From NCBI GenBank assembly GCA_947465645.1, contig CANIBQ010000114.1, forward strand, positions 1-14,754: DNA of 14,754 nucleotides, given 5' to 3'. Made by a program: the position numbers and the translations under genes. The notes below the pieces were generated by a model. The model searched no databases and was not told where the DNA came from. It saw only the letters and a program-made list of their open reading frames with translations. Positions within the stretch are counted from its first letter, which is position 1, and every line of letters starts with the position of its first letter. Shown here one piece after another: positions 1 through 6,871 of this stretch. Origin of the DNA: Acidobacteriota bacterium (GTDB lineage: Bacteria > Acidobacteriota > Vicinamibacteria > Vicinamibacterales > UBA2999).

Positions 1-1
1 C

Positions 2-697
2 GCGACCCATGGCGTCGTGCCGATGGAAAACTCCATCGGCGGCACGATTCACCGCAACTACGACCTGCTGGTCGACCACGACATCCCGATCACCGGCGAG
101 ATCGAGCTCGACGTCGTCCACTGCCTGCAGGCGCTGCCCGGCACGAAGATCAAGGACATCAAGATCGTCTACTCGCATCCGCAGGCGCTCGCGCAGTGCG
201 AGCGGTTTCTGAAGGATCTTGGCGTCACCGTGGAAGCGGTGTACGACACGGCCGGCGGCGCGAAGCTCGTGGCGGAACAGAAGCTGGCGGGGGCCGCGGC
301 GCTCGCCTCGCGCCGGGCCGCCGAGGTCTTCGGACTCGAAGTCATCCAGGAAGCCGTGCAGGACTACGAGTTCAACATCACGCGCTTCTTCGTCATCGGC
401 GGCACGCCGCCCACCGACGCGAACAAGACGACGATCGTCTTCGCGCTGCCGAGCACGCCAGGCTCGCTCTTCAAGGCGCTCAGCGTGTTCGCGCTGCGCG
501 ACATCAACCTGACCAAGCTCGAGAGCCGTCCCATCCGCGGCACACCGTGGGAGTACCTCTTCTACGTGGACATCGACGCGAGGCGGGAGGACCTCCCCAC
601 CTCGCGCGCGCTCACGCAGTTGGGCGAGTTCGCGAAGTGGGTGCGAGTGCTGGGCACTTACAAGGGCTGGGAGCGGGCGAAGCCGGCACGGGTCTGA
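2..697 (+). CDS. pheA: Prephenate dehydratase, 3' portion (5' end outside window)
   Basis: Converts prephenate to phenylpyruvate in phenylalanine biosynthesis; cytoplasmic. The frame is open from base 2, so about the first third of the protein lies outside the window. The visible part opens with GVVPMENSIGG, matching the conserved GVVPIENS-type segment of the catalytic domain. It continues to the catalytic TRF signature (FNITRFFVIG, about 123 residues into the visible part). A C-terminal ACT regulatory domain follows, with PGSLFKAL (the GALV-type phenylalanine-binding region) and LESRP (the ESRP motif), which suggests feedback inhibition by phenylalanine. The gene ends at TGA 695-697 and converges on the minus-strand cytochrome gene, leaving only 16 bp between stops. 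I see no chorismate mutase domain in the visible part, but an N-terminal one cannot be excluded. Confidence 0.93.
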   Translation, partial: ATHGVVPMENSIGGTIHRNYDLLVDHDIPITGEIELDVVHCLQALPGTKIKDIKIVYSHPQALAQCERFLKDLGVTVEAVYDTAGGAKLVAEQKLAGAAALASRRAAEVFGLEVIQEAVQDYEFNITRFFVIGGTPPTDANKTTIVFALPSTPGSLFKALSVFALRDINLTKLESRPIRGTPWEYLFYVDIDARREDLPTSRALTQLGEFAKWVRVLGTYKGWERAKPARV

Positions 698-713
698 CCA
701 GGAACGCCTGAGG

Positions 714-1235
714 CTAACGTGGCGTGGGCGGCGTCGCGTACAGATAGTAGCGAATGCTTTCGAAGGTCTTCTCGTCCAGCCCCAATACCTCTCGCGCCTG
801 ATCGCGTGTGGCCAGCGGGGTGGTCTTGCGGGCGGCGAGCAGCTTGTCGGCGTGCGCGGACGTGATCCCGGGCAGCTTGATCAGGTCTTCCTTCGATGCC
901 TGATTGACGTCGGTGAGCGGCGGCGCCGTCGGCCCCAGCGCCCCAGCCAGGTATTTGATGATCAGCTGGCCTTCGTCGAGGAAGATCGGCGCGCCCCGCC
1001 CCATCATGTCGAACACCGTCGCCTCCCACTTGTCGGGCGACAGCCGCACCCTGGCTGTCCGCTCGAGCGCGTGGCAGGCGCCGCAGTTCTTGACCGTGAG
1101 CTCCTTGCCGGCTCCGGGCGGGAGGTTCTCGGCCCAGTTCACCTCAGCGCTGCGCTCCTGTGCCTGGCCGGCGGCACCGGCGATCCCGATGCCGGCGAGG
1201 AGTGCGGTGATCGCGATCGCCTGTCTCATGGACAT
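714..1235 (-). CDS. Exported monohaem cytochrome c with ComEA-like helix-hairpin-helix domain
   Basis: About 173 residues. The N-terminus is a Sec signal peptide (hydrophobic TALLAGIGIAGAAG, likely cut before QAQE). One haem c site, CGACH, lies near residue 51, with candidate axial methionines in FDMMGRGAP about 25 residues later, as in small class I cytochromes. The last 60 residues form a helix-hairpin-helix pair of the ComEA type (DVNQASKEDLIKLPGI, then a second hairpin). The start chosen is ATG 1235-1233, which overlaps the TGA of the upstream TPP enzyme (TGATG), so the two are translationally coupled. GTG 1238 and ATG 1229 are alternatives. Role by inference: periplasmic electron carrier for the co-encoded TPP enzyme. 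The function of the HhH module here is unknown; in ComEA it binds DNA, but it can also be a protein-interaction fold. Confidence 0.85.
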   Translation of the reverse strand: MSMRQAIAITALLAGIGIAGAAGQAQERSAEVNWAENLPPGAGKELTVKNCGACHALERTARVRLSPDKWEATVFDMMGRGAPIFLDEGQLIIKYLAGALGPTAPPLTDVNQASKEDLIKLPGITSAHADKLLAARKTTPLATRDQAREVLGLDEKTFESIRYYLYATPPTPR

Positions 1236-3142
1236 CACACTTTTCTGGCGCGTGAGTCGGCCAGCGAGAACGCGGGGTAGAAGCCTGTGGCTCCCGACTC
1301 TCCTGTTTCGACGAGCGCGTCGATCAGGTAGGGGCGCCCGTCGCGCGTCGCCTTGATGGCGCGGGCCATGGCCGCCTTGATCTGCTCGCGGTTTTTGACC
1401 TGTTCACCTTTGATGTTGTAGCTGCTGGCGATGTTCACGAAGTCGACGTTCGGATCCCCCAGGTAGGAGAGCATGTCCTTCTTCGTCTCCGATTGCCGTC
1501 CGCCGTTGGCGTACATCCGGCCGCGCGTCTCGTTGTAGCAGCGGTTGTTGAAAATCACGACGATCAGCGGGATGTGGTAGCGCGACATCGTCCAGAGCGC
1601 CTCGGTCTGGCCGAACAGGAAACCGCCGTCGCCCTGCAGGCAGACGACCTGGTTGTCCGGCTTCGCCAGCTTGACGCCGATCGCCGCGCCGACGCCCCAT
1701 CCGAGCGCGGATCCGGTCGTCCTGCCGATCTTCGTCTTCTCGCCTTTGGCGAACGGGAACCAGGTCAGCGCCTTCGGCCCCGCGGTGCCGAACTCTTCAA
1801 CGACGTAGGCGTCGCGATCGAGCGCCGCGTTGATCTCATAGCCAACACATTCCCACGTGAGCGGGACGTCATCGAACTGCCGCCGGGCGATGAACTCGAA
1901 CGTCTCGCGCATCTTCCGCGTGTAGCCCTCGATCGCCGACTGGCGCGAGGCGCGAATCATCGCCAGACGCTCCTTGGTCGCTAGCGACTGGATGGCCTCG
2001 ACCAGCGCGTCGGCCGTCTCCTTGACGTTCGCCGGTACCGCGACGTGCACGGGATACGCCGTTCCCAGGCGGCCTGCGTCCATGCATGCGTGAATCAGCT
2101 TCGCATTGCGAAGCCTTCCGCCGCCACCCTGCGCGGAGCCCCCAAACGTGCCGCCCAGATTGAGGTAGGCGTCGATCGTTTCCGGGAAGCGTCCGCTGGA
2201 TCTCACGAACAGCGGATGGGTGGTTGGAAAGTCGGCCGCCCAGCTGTCCGACGCGGTCACCGGCAGCGCCAGCAGCTCGGCGAGCGCGACCACGGAGTCC
2301 ACGCCGCTCGAGGCCCAGACCTCGTAGCCGACGTTGAGCACCGGGCTCTTGGCCTCGATCAGAATACGGGCGGTCTCCTCGATGTCGCTGGGACTCGGGC
2401 GGACGTTCATCGGAATGTTGAACGTGCGAGCCGGGTAGATGCCTGAGCGCACGTTCTTCTCGTAGAGGACGTCGCGTGGAATGCGAAGGTATGTCGGGCC
2501 GCCGGGCATGGTGGTGGCCAGCTTGAAAGCCTTCATCGTCCACTCGGGAATGCGGTCGGCCCGCTGGACCACCCAGCGGAACTTGGTGAACTGTTCGATG
2601 GTCTCCAGCCAGTCTTCCATGTCTTCGTGGCCGTCGCGCCCATCGCGGTCCATCTCGGTATGGTCGGACATCACCACGACCGGCGTGCGATCTTTCATGG
2701 AGTTGTACATGTTCGACGCGGCATGGGGAGTGCCGACGCGGCTGAACATGACGAAGCCAGGCTTGCCCGACGCCTTGGCGTAACCGTCGGCCATGGCGAC
2801 GCAGAGATCCTCGTGGACGGCGAGGATGATCTGCATGTCGGGCCTGTCGACGAGAGCGTCGCACAGCGATCCCACGCCCGATCCGTTTCCGAGGAAGAGG
2901 TAGCGGCATTCAGCGGCCCGGAGCTGTTCGGCGAGAAGCTCGCCTCCGGTTCCCTGGAACGGCGTCACCAGTCCCGGGGAGGCGGCTGCTCCGGCGTCGG
3001 CCCCCTGGGCCTGCAGCACCGGCTCGAGCGACTCGAGCGCGGACAGCGCAGCGGCGGTCCCGAAACCGGCCTGCGACATACGTTTGAAGAAGTCGCGGCG
3101 CGGCATTGTCCGATCGAGGTAATCCCTGACGATTTCTCTCAT
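1235..3142 (-). CDS. Tat-exported thiamine-diphosphate-dependent enzyme (acetolactate synthase/pyruvate oxidase-like)
   Basis: A 635-residue protein of the three-domain TPP enzyme superfamily (acetolactate synthase, pyruvate oxidase, benzoylformate decarboxylase). An N-terminal PYR domain carries the cofactor-activating glutamate, E111 in HEDLCVAMADGYAKASGKPG. A central domain follows. The C-terminal PP domain has the Mg/TPP signature GDGG at 504-507 and NN at 532-533. The N-terminus has a twin-arginine motif (PRRDFFK, residues 14-20) followed by a weakly hydrophobic stretch (AGFGTAAALSAL), so export in folded form with cofactor is predicted. The start ATG at 3142 is supported by a GGAGG Shine-Dalgarno at 3152-3148 and an upstream promoter. 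The next gene is a cytochrome c overlapping its stop codon, which suggests oxidative use of the carbanion intermediate. The substrate cannot be read from sequence; superfamily assignment is firm, the specific reaction is not. Confidence 0.88.
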   Translation of the reverse strand: MREIVRDYLDRTMPRRDFFKRMSQAGFGTAAALSALESLEPVLQAQGADAGAAASPGLVTPFQGTGGELLAEQLRAAECRYLFLGNGSGVGSLCDALVDRPDMQIILAVHEDLCVAMADGYAKASGKPGFVMFSRVGTPHAASNMYNSMKDRTPVVVMSDHTEMDRDGRDGHEDMEDWLETIEQFTKFRWVVQRADRIPEWTMKAFKLATTMPGGPTYLRIPRDVLYEKNVRSGIYPARTFNIPMNVRPSPSDIEETARILIEAKSPVLNVGYEVWASSGVDSVVALAELLALPVTASDSWAADFPTTHPLFVRSSGRFPETIDAYLNLGGTFGGSAQGGGGRLRNAKLIHACMDAGRLGTAYPVHVAVPANVKETADALVEAIQSLATKERLAMIRASRQSAIEGYTRKMRETFEFIARRQFDDVPLTWECVGYEINAALDRDAYVVEEFGTAGPKALTWFPFAKGEKTKIGRTTGSALGWGVGAAIGVKLAKPDNQVVCLQGDGGFLFGQTEALWTMSRYHIPLIVVIFNNRCYNETRGRMYANGGRQSETKKDMLSYLGDPNVDFVNIASSYNIKGEQVKNREQIKAAMARAIKATRDGRPYLIDALVETGESGATGFYPAFSLADSRARKV

Positions 3143-3147
3143 CGCTG

Positions 3148-3152
3148 CCTCC
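3148..3152 (-). promoter_or_regulatory. Shine-Dalgarno GGAGG of the TPP enzyme gene
   Basis: On the minus strand GGAGG is followed by five bases (CAGCG) and the ATG at 3142. It is the strongest ribosome binding site in the window and fixes the start ahead of the twin-arginine motif. Confidence 0.75.
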
Positions 3153-3192
3153 GCATTATTCCAGTCCGGCGGGTATCAGGACTCGTAGCAGG

Positions 3193-3210
3193 CAGACTAT
3201 ACGCAGTCTG
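3193..3210. promoter_or_regulatory. Inverted repeat CAGACT-N6-AGTCTG over the -10 box, possible operator
   Basis: Two perfect 6-base arms (3193-3198 and 3205-3210) flank a six-base centre and cover the proposed -10 element at 3196-3201. Placement across the -10 is typical of a repressor site. The regulator is unknown. Confidence 0.4.
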
Positions 3211-3224
3211 GAAAACGCAGTCCA
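3196..3224 (-). promoter_or_regulatory. Candidate sigma70-type promoter for the TPP enzyme-cytochrome operon
   Basis: Read on the minus strand: -35 TGGACT (3224-3219, 4 of 6 to TTGACA), a 17-bp spacer, and -10 TATAGT (3201-3196, 5 of 6 to TATAAT). Transcription would start near 3189, leaving a leader of roughly 45 bases to the ATG at 3142. The surrounding 102 bp between stop 3245 and start 3142 holds no other gene. Seen by eye, not scored statistically. Confidence 0.5.
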
Positions 3225-3244
3225 GCGCCAATCGCCAACGGCGG

Positions 3245-4090
3245 TCAACCTTCTTCAGCGTCCCACTGCCTCCGGTGCTGCCTGCGCTTCGACAGCCGGA
3301 TGAAGAACGCCACGAACGCCAGTGCCAGGATCAGCCTCCATACGGCCGAGGCGCTCGTCACCAGCGGTATCCAGCGCGTCCACCGTCGATAGCTTCGCCA
3401 CGCGCGGTCGGCCGCCTGCCCGGGTGTCTCGCCGGTTTCGATCTCGAACGCGCTCTCGAACGGCACGCCGGCGGCCACACGGGCCGCGACGCGTCCAGGG
3501 AAGGCCGCGCCGTGCGCGCGACGCAGTTCGTCCATGAGGGCGGCGGCGAGAAGATAGGCCTGCGTCGTATCGGGACGCGCGTCCGACGCAAACAGCCGCG
3601 TCACATCGTCCAGCGGAGGACCGCCGAAGGCGGCGAGGAGACGGACGCGATCGCCGATCCCCCAGCCCGACTCGATCGACACCGCAGCGCCTTCATGGAA
3701 CCAGCGCGGGAGCGGGCGTCCGCCGGCGCGGGCGTTCAGCGCGAGATGGACAACCTCGTGCCGCATCACACCTTCAAGCGAATCGTACGGATACGACGAC
3801 ACCCGTTCGGGAAAGATGACGATGTCGCCGACGCCGGACGCGCGCCCGACGAACCAGGCGGGCACGTCGATGGCGCGGGGGTCGTCCTCGGGAATGAGCG
3901 TCACGTGCACGCGCGGCGGCAGGGACAGGCCGGCGTGTTGCAGCGCATCGGCAAGAGCGAATGGGTCCAGGCTGCGAATGCGCTGCGCCGCCGGCTCGAG
4001 GGAAACAGGGGCGACAACGGTCGGCGCCCACTCGGCAGCTCCTGGAGCAGCGGAGAGCGCCAGGCTGAGCAGCAGAAGCGACCGGATCAC
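3245..4090 (-). CDS. Exported, membrane-anchored HExxH metallopeptidase (peptidase MA-like)
   Basis: 281 residues. An N-terminal signal peptide (IRSLLLLSLALSAAPGAA) is followed by a catalytic domain with the zinc motif HEVVH at 111-115 and a downstream acidic ligand in WFHEG (E133). This is the gluzincin arrangement of the Peptidase_MA group. Near the C-terminus is one hydrophobic segment (about 249-264, ASAVWRLILALAFVAFFI) followed by an arginine/lysine-rich tail. The catalytic domain should therefore sit in the periplasm, anchored to the inner membrane with the tail inside. The start is a GTG at 4090 with only a weak GGG-type ribosome binding site. It lies 29 bp after the DUF1572 gene and is probably co-transcribed with it. 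The substrate is unknown. Confidence 0.8.
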   Translation of the reverse strand: MIRSLLLLSLALSAAPGAAEWAPTVVAPVSLEPAAQRIRSLDPFALADALQHAGLSLPPRVHVTLIPEDDPRAIDVPAWFVGRASGVGDIVIFPERVSSYPYDSLEGVMRHEVVHLALNARAGGRPLPRWFHEGAAVSIESGWGIGDRVRLLAAFGGPPLDDVTRLFASDARPDTTQAYLLAAALMDELRRAHGAAFPGRVAARVAAGVPFESAFEIETGETPGQAADRAWRSYRRWTRWIPLVTSASAVWRLILALAFVAFFIRLSKRRQHRRQWDAEEG

Positions 4091-4119
4091 TGACCCAGCT
4101 TAACCGGTGGTCTACTTCT

Positions 4120-4683
4120 CTACCTTGGAATGATTCCCTGCTTGAACGTCCCTGTCGTGGCCAGTTTCGACTGGCCCTTGGGGATGCTGAGTGACGTCCA
4201 CTGCGGGCCCGCGACGTGCTTGGCAAGCAGCACTATCTGCCCGACGTGATAGGCGGCATGCGTCGTCAGGCGGTTGAGCGCTTCGATGACGAGAAACGGT
4301 TCGCCGCGGATCGTGACCGTCTTCTGGAGGTCGTCGGCGGTCAGTGATTCGACCGCCCCGAGCGCGACCGCCCAGCCCTCTTCCCACCAGCCGGCGATCA
4401 CCTCACGGGAGACCTGCTCCGGCATCTCGAACTCGGCGTCCCGGTCGCGGGAGGGTTTCTCGCCGTCAGTCGTCAGGAAATCAGAAAAGCGCGAGCGCAG
4501 GTTGCCCGCCAGGTGCTTGACGATCACCGCGATGCTGTTGGCATCGGGATCGATGAGCGTGTGAAGGCCGGCGTCGGACACCTGCGACAGTGCCCGATCG
4601 CCGAGCGTCTTGTAATTGCGAAACGTCCGAACGAGGTCCGCAAGGCAGCGTGATTCGAATGTCTGATCCGAGCTCGTCGTCAT
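4120..4683 (-). CDS. DinB/DUF1572-family protein, cytoplasmic
   Basis: 187 residues, four-helix-bundle DinB superfamily. The family's metal-binding histidine triad is visible: H57 (VKHLAGN) plus H142 and H146 (THAAYHVGQIVLLAKH). Members of this superfamily include divalent-metal-dependent thiol transferases such as bacillithiol and mycothiol S-transferases; for DUF1572 members the reaction is generally not established. No signal peptide. ATG at 4683 is preceded by GAGAGG, eight bases away, a good ribosome binding site. It lies 35 bp downstream of the nucleotidyltransferase gene on the same strand. Family assignment is good; the substrate is unknown. Confidence 0.82.
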   Translation of the reverse strand: MTTSSDQTFESRCLADLVRTFRNYKTLGDRALSQVSDAGLHTLIDPDANSIAVIVKHLAGNLRSRFSDFLTTDGEKPSRDRDAEFEMPEQVSREVIAGWWEEGWAVALGAVESLTADDLQKTVTIRGEPFLVIEALNRLTTHAAYHVGQIVLLAKHVAGPQWTSLSIPKGQSKLATTGTFKQGIIPR

Positions 4684-4718
4684 CGCTGATGCCTCTCTTC
4701 ACTGGCCGCGGTCACGGC

Positions 4719-5294
4719 TCACTCCCCGAGCGCACGGCGCAGGAGATCCTCCCCACCGATGAGCACCGCGTTCCGCTGGAGATAATCCCGGTCCAGACGA
4801 TCCCCCTGCACCTTGACGATGCCGAGAATGTCTCGCCACTGACGGTCGGACGTCTCACCGCCCCTGCGAAACCAGCGGATTTTCTGGAGCAGGATGTCCT
4901 CAGGCGGGTGCATGTAGAGAAACCGATCGGGATCGCTGGACACCTGCACGCGCCGGCGACGCTGCATCTGATTCTCGTCGAGCGGCGTGGAACCCATGAC
5001 GAACAGGTCGATCTTGATCGACGTCCGGTGATGAATCAGGTTCGCGGTAGACCGCTCGCGCACCGCCCGCCGTAGCGCGTCCTCGCTCACGTAGAACTCG
5101 GTCCCTAGCGCGGCGACGATCGAGCCGATGTCGTTCTCTGTGATGGCCACGACCATGTCCACGTCGAGGGTTGAACGGGGCTCACCACTCATAGAGCTCG
5201 CGAGGGAACCGCCGACCGTATACCGCAGCCGCAGCGCCTCGAGCGCATCAGCGACGAGCAACGCCACCGCGATCGGATCCGCGATCGCGGTCAC
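4719..5294 (-). CDS. Nucleotidyltransferase-fold protein (AbiEii/MNT-like)
   Basis: 191 residues from the preferred GTG start at 5294. The N-terminal core shows the pol-beta nucleotidyltransferase signature: GGS at 28-30 and the metal-binding D-x-D in STLDVDMVV (D44, D46). A further acidic strand follows (IKIDLFVMG, probable third carboxylate). The reading frame could extend to 5360, but the GTG at 5294 overlaps the TGA of the upstream small gene by four bases (GTGA), and the extra residues upstream look like out-of-frame translation. Such proteins add nucleotides to small molecules, RNA or partner proteins and are common in two-gene toxin-antitoxin-like modules. No partner function is established here. 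Confidence 0.78.
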   Translation of the reverse strand: MTAIADPIAVALLVADALEALRLRYTVGGSLASSMSGEPRSTLDVDMVVAITENDIGSIVAALGTEFYVSEDALRRAVRERSTANLIHHRTSIKIDLFVMGSTPLDENQMQRRRRVQVSSDPDRFLYMHPPEDILLQKIRWFRRGGETSDRQWRDILGIVKVQGDRLDRDYLQRNAVLIGGEDLLRRALGE

Positions 5295-5554
5295 GGCGCA
5301 TCCAGTTGTTCGATCTCGGGGTACACCTGCGTGGCCAGGGCGCGGCCGAGCTTCACACACGCCAGCCGCAGAAACTGCTCGCGGGGCGATGCCCCGGGAT
5401 GCCGCAGCCGGATGCCCGCGACTGCAAGCGTGTCTACGGCGGCGTTCAACTCGGTTACGAGGCCCAGCTTCTCAGCCGGAGACATGGCTCTCCAGCGCTC
5501 GATCTGATGCCGTTCGCTCGCCGCGTCGGTGTCTGCGCTGAGGATCCCTGCCAT
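5291..5554 (-). CDS. Small protein of unknown function, coupled to nucleotidyltransferase
   Basis: 87 residues with no signal peptide or membrane segment; predicted mostly helical. The segment ERWRAMSPAEKLGLV and the later RLRHPGASPREQFLRLA have the look of a conserved small family that I recall next to nucleotidyltransferase-like genes, but I cannot name a function. Its stop codon overlaps the GTG of the following gene by four bases, so translation is coupled and the products are likely to act together. It lies 27 bp downstream of the exported DinB-like gene. An antitoxin or adaptor role is only a guess from the gene arrangement. Confidence 0.68.
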   Translation of the reverse strand: MAGILSADTDAASERHQIERWRAMSPAEKLGLVTELNAAVDTLAVAGIRLRHPGASPREQFLRLACVKLGRALATQVYPEIEQLDAP

Positions 5555-5581
5555 GGTTGTCTCATGCGCTACGAAATCAGG

Positions 5582-6172
5582 TTATCGCGCCGGTGCGGCG
5601 GGCGCGGCGGGACGCGGCTCGGAATTCGGGGGCACGATGCTCTTCATCCGCATCAACGCCACCAGTTGTCCGTAGATCTCGTTGTTGTGCACGACGTTCA
5701 TGATCAACAGCGCCGCGCGCGCCTGCCTGACCTGCCGGCCGTTCTCCTGGGTGACGTCGATGACGTCCGCGCCGGACGCGTCGGTCAACGCCTCGTAGGC
5801 GGAATCGCAGTAGGCGAACGACGCCGCCAGCGTTTTGGCGATCTCGGCTTTGCCGGTGACCGTCTTCTCGATCGCAAGGCCGCCGGCGTTCGGGTTCTTC
5901 TCCCCCTTCGCCTGCGAGCACCACTGGTAGTTGAACACAGCCGAGTGCAGGAGGTGCTGGCCCAGCGTGCGCACTTCCATCTGCGGGCCCGGGCGCAGGC
6001 CGTAGAACTCCTCGGGCACCTTCTCGGCGGTCCGGAGGATGTTGTTCTTGTTGCCGTTGTAGGAGTTGCGCACGTAACCGGAGACGGTGGGCGGCGCCTG
6101 GGGCGCTTGCTGAGCGAAGGCCGGACTCGCCAGACACGTTCCGATGAGAGCGGCGACGACGAATTTGCGCAT
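5582..6172 (-). CDS. Exported DinB-fold protein
   Basis: 196 residues. A clear Sec signal peptide (FVVAALIGTCLASPAFA, cut before QQ at residue 21) is followed by a DinB-like four-helix domain and a proline/alanine-rich C-terminal tail. The visible family features are GQHLLH (H73, H76) in the second helix and VVHNNEIYGQL (H162) in the last helix. At the position where relatives usually have a second histidine four residues after H162 (HxxEHYG type), this protein has isoleucine 166, so the metal site may be incomplete. The start ATG at 6172 has GAGG at 6184-6181, eight bases upstream, and a TATAAT box just before it. Function unknown; the exported location separates it from the cytoplasmic DUF1572 protein nearby. 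Confidence 0.8.
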   Translation of the reverse strand: MRKFVVAALIGTCLASPAFAQQAPQAPPTVSGYVRNSYNGNKNNILRTAEKVPEEFYGLRPGPQMEVRTLGQHLLHSAVFNYQWCSQAKGEKNPNAGGLAIEKTVTGKAEIAKTLAASFAYCDSAYEALTDASGADVIDVTQENGRQVRQARAALLIMNVVHNNEIYGQLVALMRMKSIVPPNSEPRPAAPAAPAR

Positions 6173-6191
6173 GATGGTTTCCTCGGGGGTG

Positions 6192-6197
6192 ATTATA
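6192..6197 (-). promoter_or_regulatory. Perfect -10-like box TATAAT upstream of the exported DinB-like gene
   Basis: TATAAT on the minus strand lies 19 bases before the ATG at 6172, in the 46-bp gap after the electron-transfer operon. The -35 region is poor (TAACCA at 18-bp spacing, 3 of 6). If used, the leader would be only about a dozen bases but would still hold the GAGG ribosome binding site. It suggests that 6172-3245 can be transcribed apart from the cytochrome operon. Confidence 0.4.
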
Positions 6198-6218
6198 CGA
6201 GGACGCCGCCTTCCCTGG

Positions 6219-6842
6219 TTACGCGCGGCGCGGACGCCGCCGAAGCACGAACAGGGCGAACACGGACACGGTCGTCAGCACGAGCGCAACCCGGATGGTC
6301 CACACGGCCGACCCAGGACCTGTAGACGACGCGGCGGGCCGACCGACAGGCGTGGGTACAACGGGTGTCGACGCGGCCAGCCCGGCGAATCCGCCCGCAT
6401 CGGGTGGGTGCGACGGGGTCGTGGTCGTGGCGCCCGCGCCGGCGCCGACGACCAGCAGCAGCCGCACGCCGCTGTCCGAGGGCATCATGAACGCATCGGA
6501 CTCGAGGCGCTCGTCACCAACGAGGGCGGAAGCGCGCACCTCGCCGCCGATCGGCAGGTGAGGGAATTGCGCCCGTCCGTCGGCGCCCGTCATCGCGCGC
6601 TCGGTCTTCCCTCCCGTCACCTGCACGTCAACCGCCTGTCCGGACACATCGCGAGTGAAGGCGCCCTCCACCACGCGCACCGTCAGCACGCCGGGCGCCA
6701 GAGAGCCATCGTTGAGAGGCATGCCCGCCGCTCGCACCATGGTCTGAGACCCGGCTCCGTTGCCCGGGGTCACGGGCGCCTGCTGCGCCACGGCAGGTAC
6801 CGGCACACATACCGCGACGAGCAGCAGCGCGACACGCATCAT
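6219..6842 (-). CDS. Exported protein with Ig/carboxypeptidase-regulatory-like domain and C-terminal membrane anchor
   Basis: 207 residues from ATG 6842, chosen because GGAAGGA lies six bases upstream and a signal peptide follows at once (MMRVALLLVAVCVPVPAVAQQ). An ATG at 6875 overlaps the barrel gene's TGA (ATGA) and could be used, but would place 11 residues before the signal. Residues about 45-125 look like a beta-sandwich of the carboxypeptidase-regulatory type (LTVRVVEG..., GKTERAMTGADGRAQFPHL). A Thr/Pro/Gly/Ala-rich linker follows, then a transmembrane helix (VWTIRVALVLTTVSVFALFVL) and an arginine-rich tail. No haem site. As last gene of the cytochrome operon it may be a periplasmic scaffold or assembly factor; that is inference from position only. 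Confidence 0.7.
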   Translation of the reverse strand: MMRVALLLVAVCVPVPAVAQQAPVTPGNGAGSQTMVRAAGMPLNDGSLAPGVLTVRVVEGAFTRDVSGQAVDVQVTGGKTERAMTGADGRAQFPHLPIGGEVRASALVGDERLESDAFMMPSDSGVRLLLVVGAGAGATTTTPSHPPDAGGFAGLAASTPVVPTPVGRPAASSTGPGSAVWTIRVALVLTTVSVFALFVLRRRPRRA

Positions 6843-6871
6843 GGAGATTCCTTCCATCGAGCGGGGGTTCG

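Noticed and set aside
698..713. Bidirectional terminator between the convergent genes
   Set aside because: Only a 3-bp GCC/GGC stem is present in the 16-bp gap; too short to support a call.
2627..4093. A 488-codon open frame on the plus strand
   Set aside because: It runs antisense across two well-supported minus-strand genes and their promoter region, with Arg/Gly-rich low-complexity translation typical of GC-rich shadow frames.
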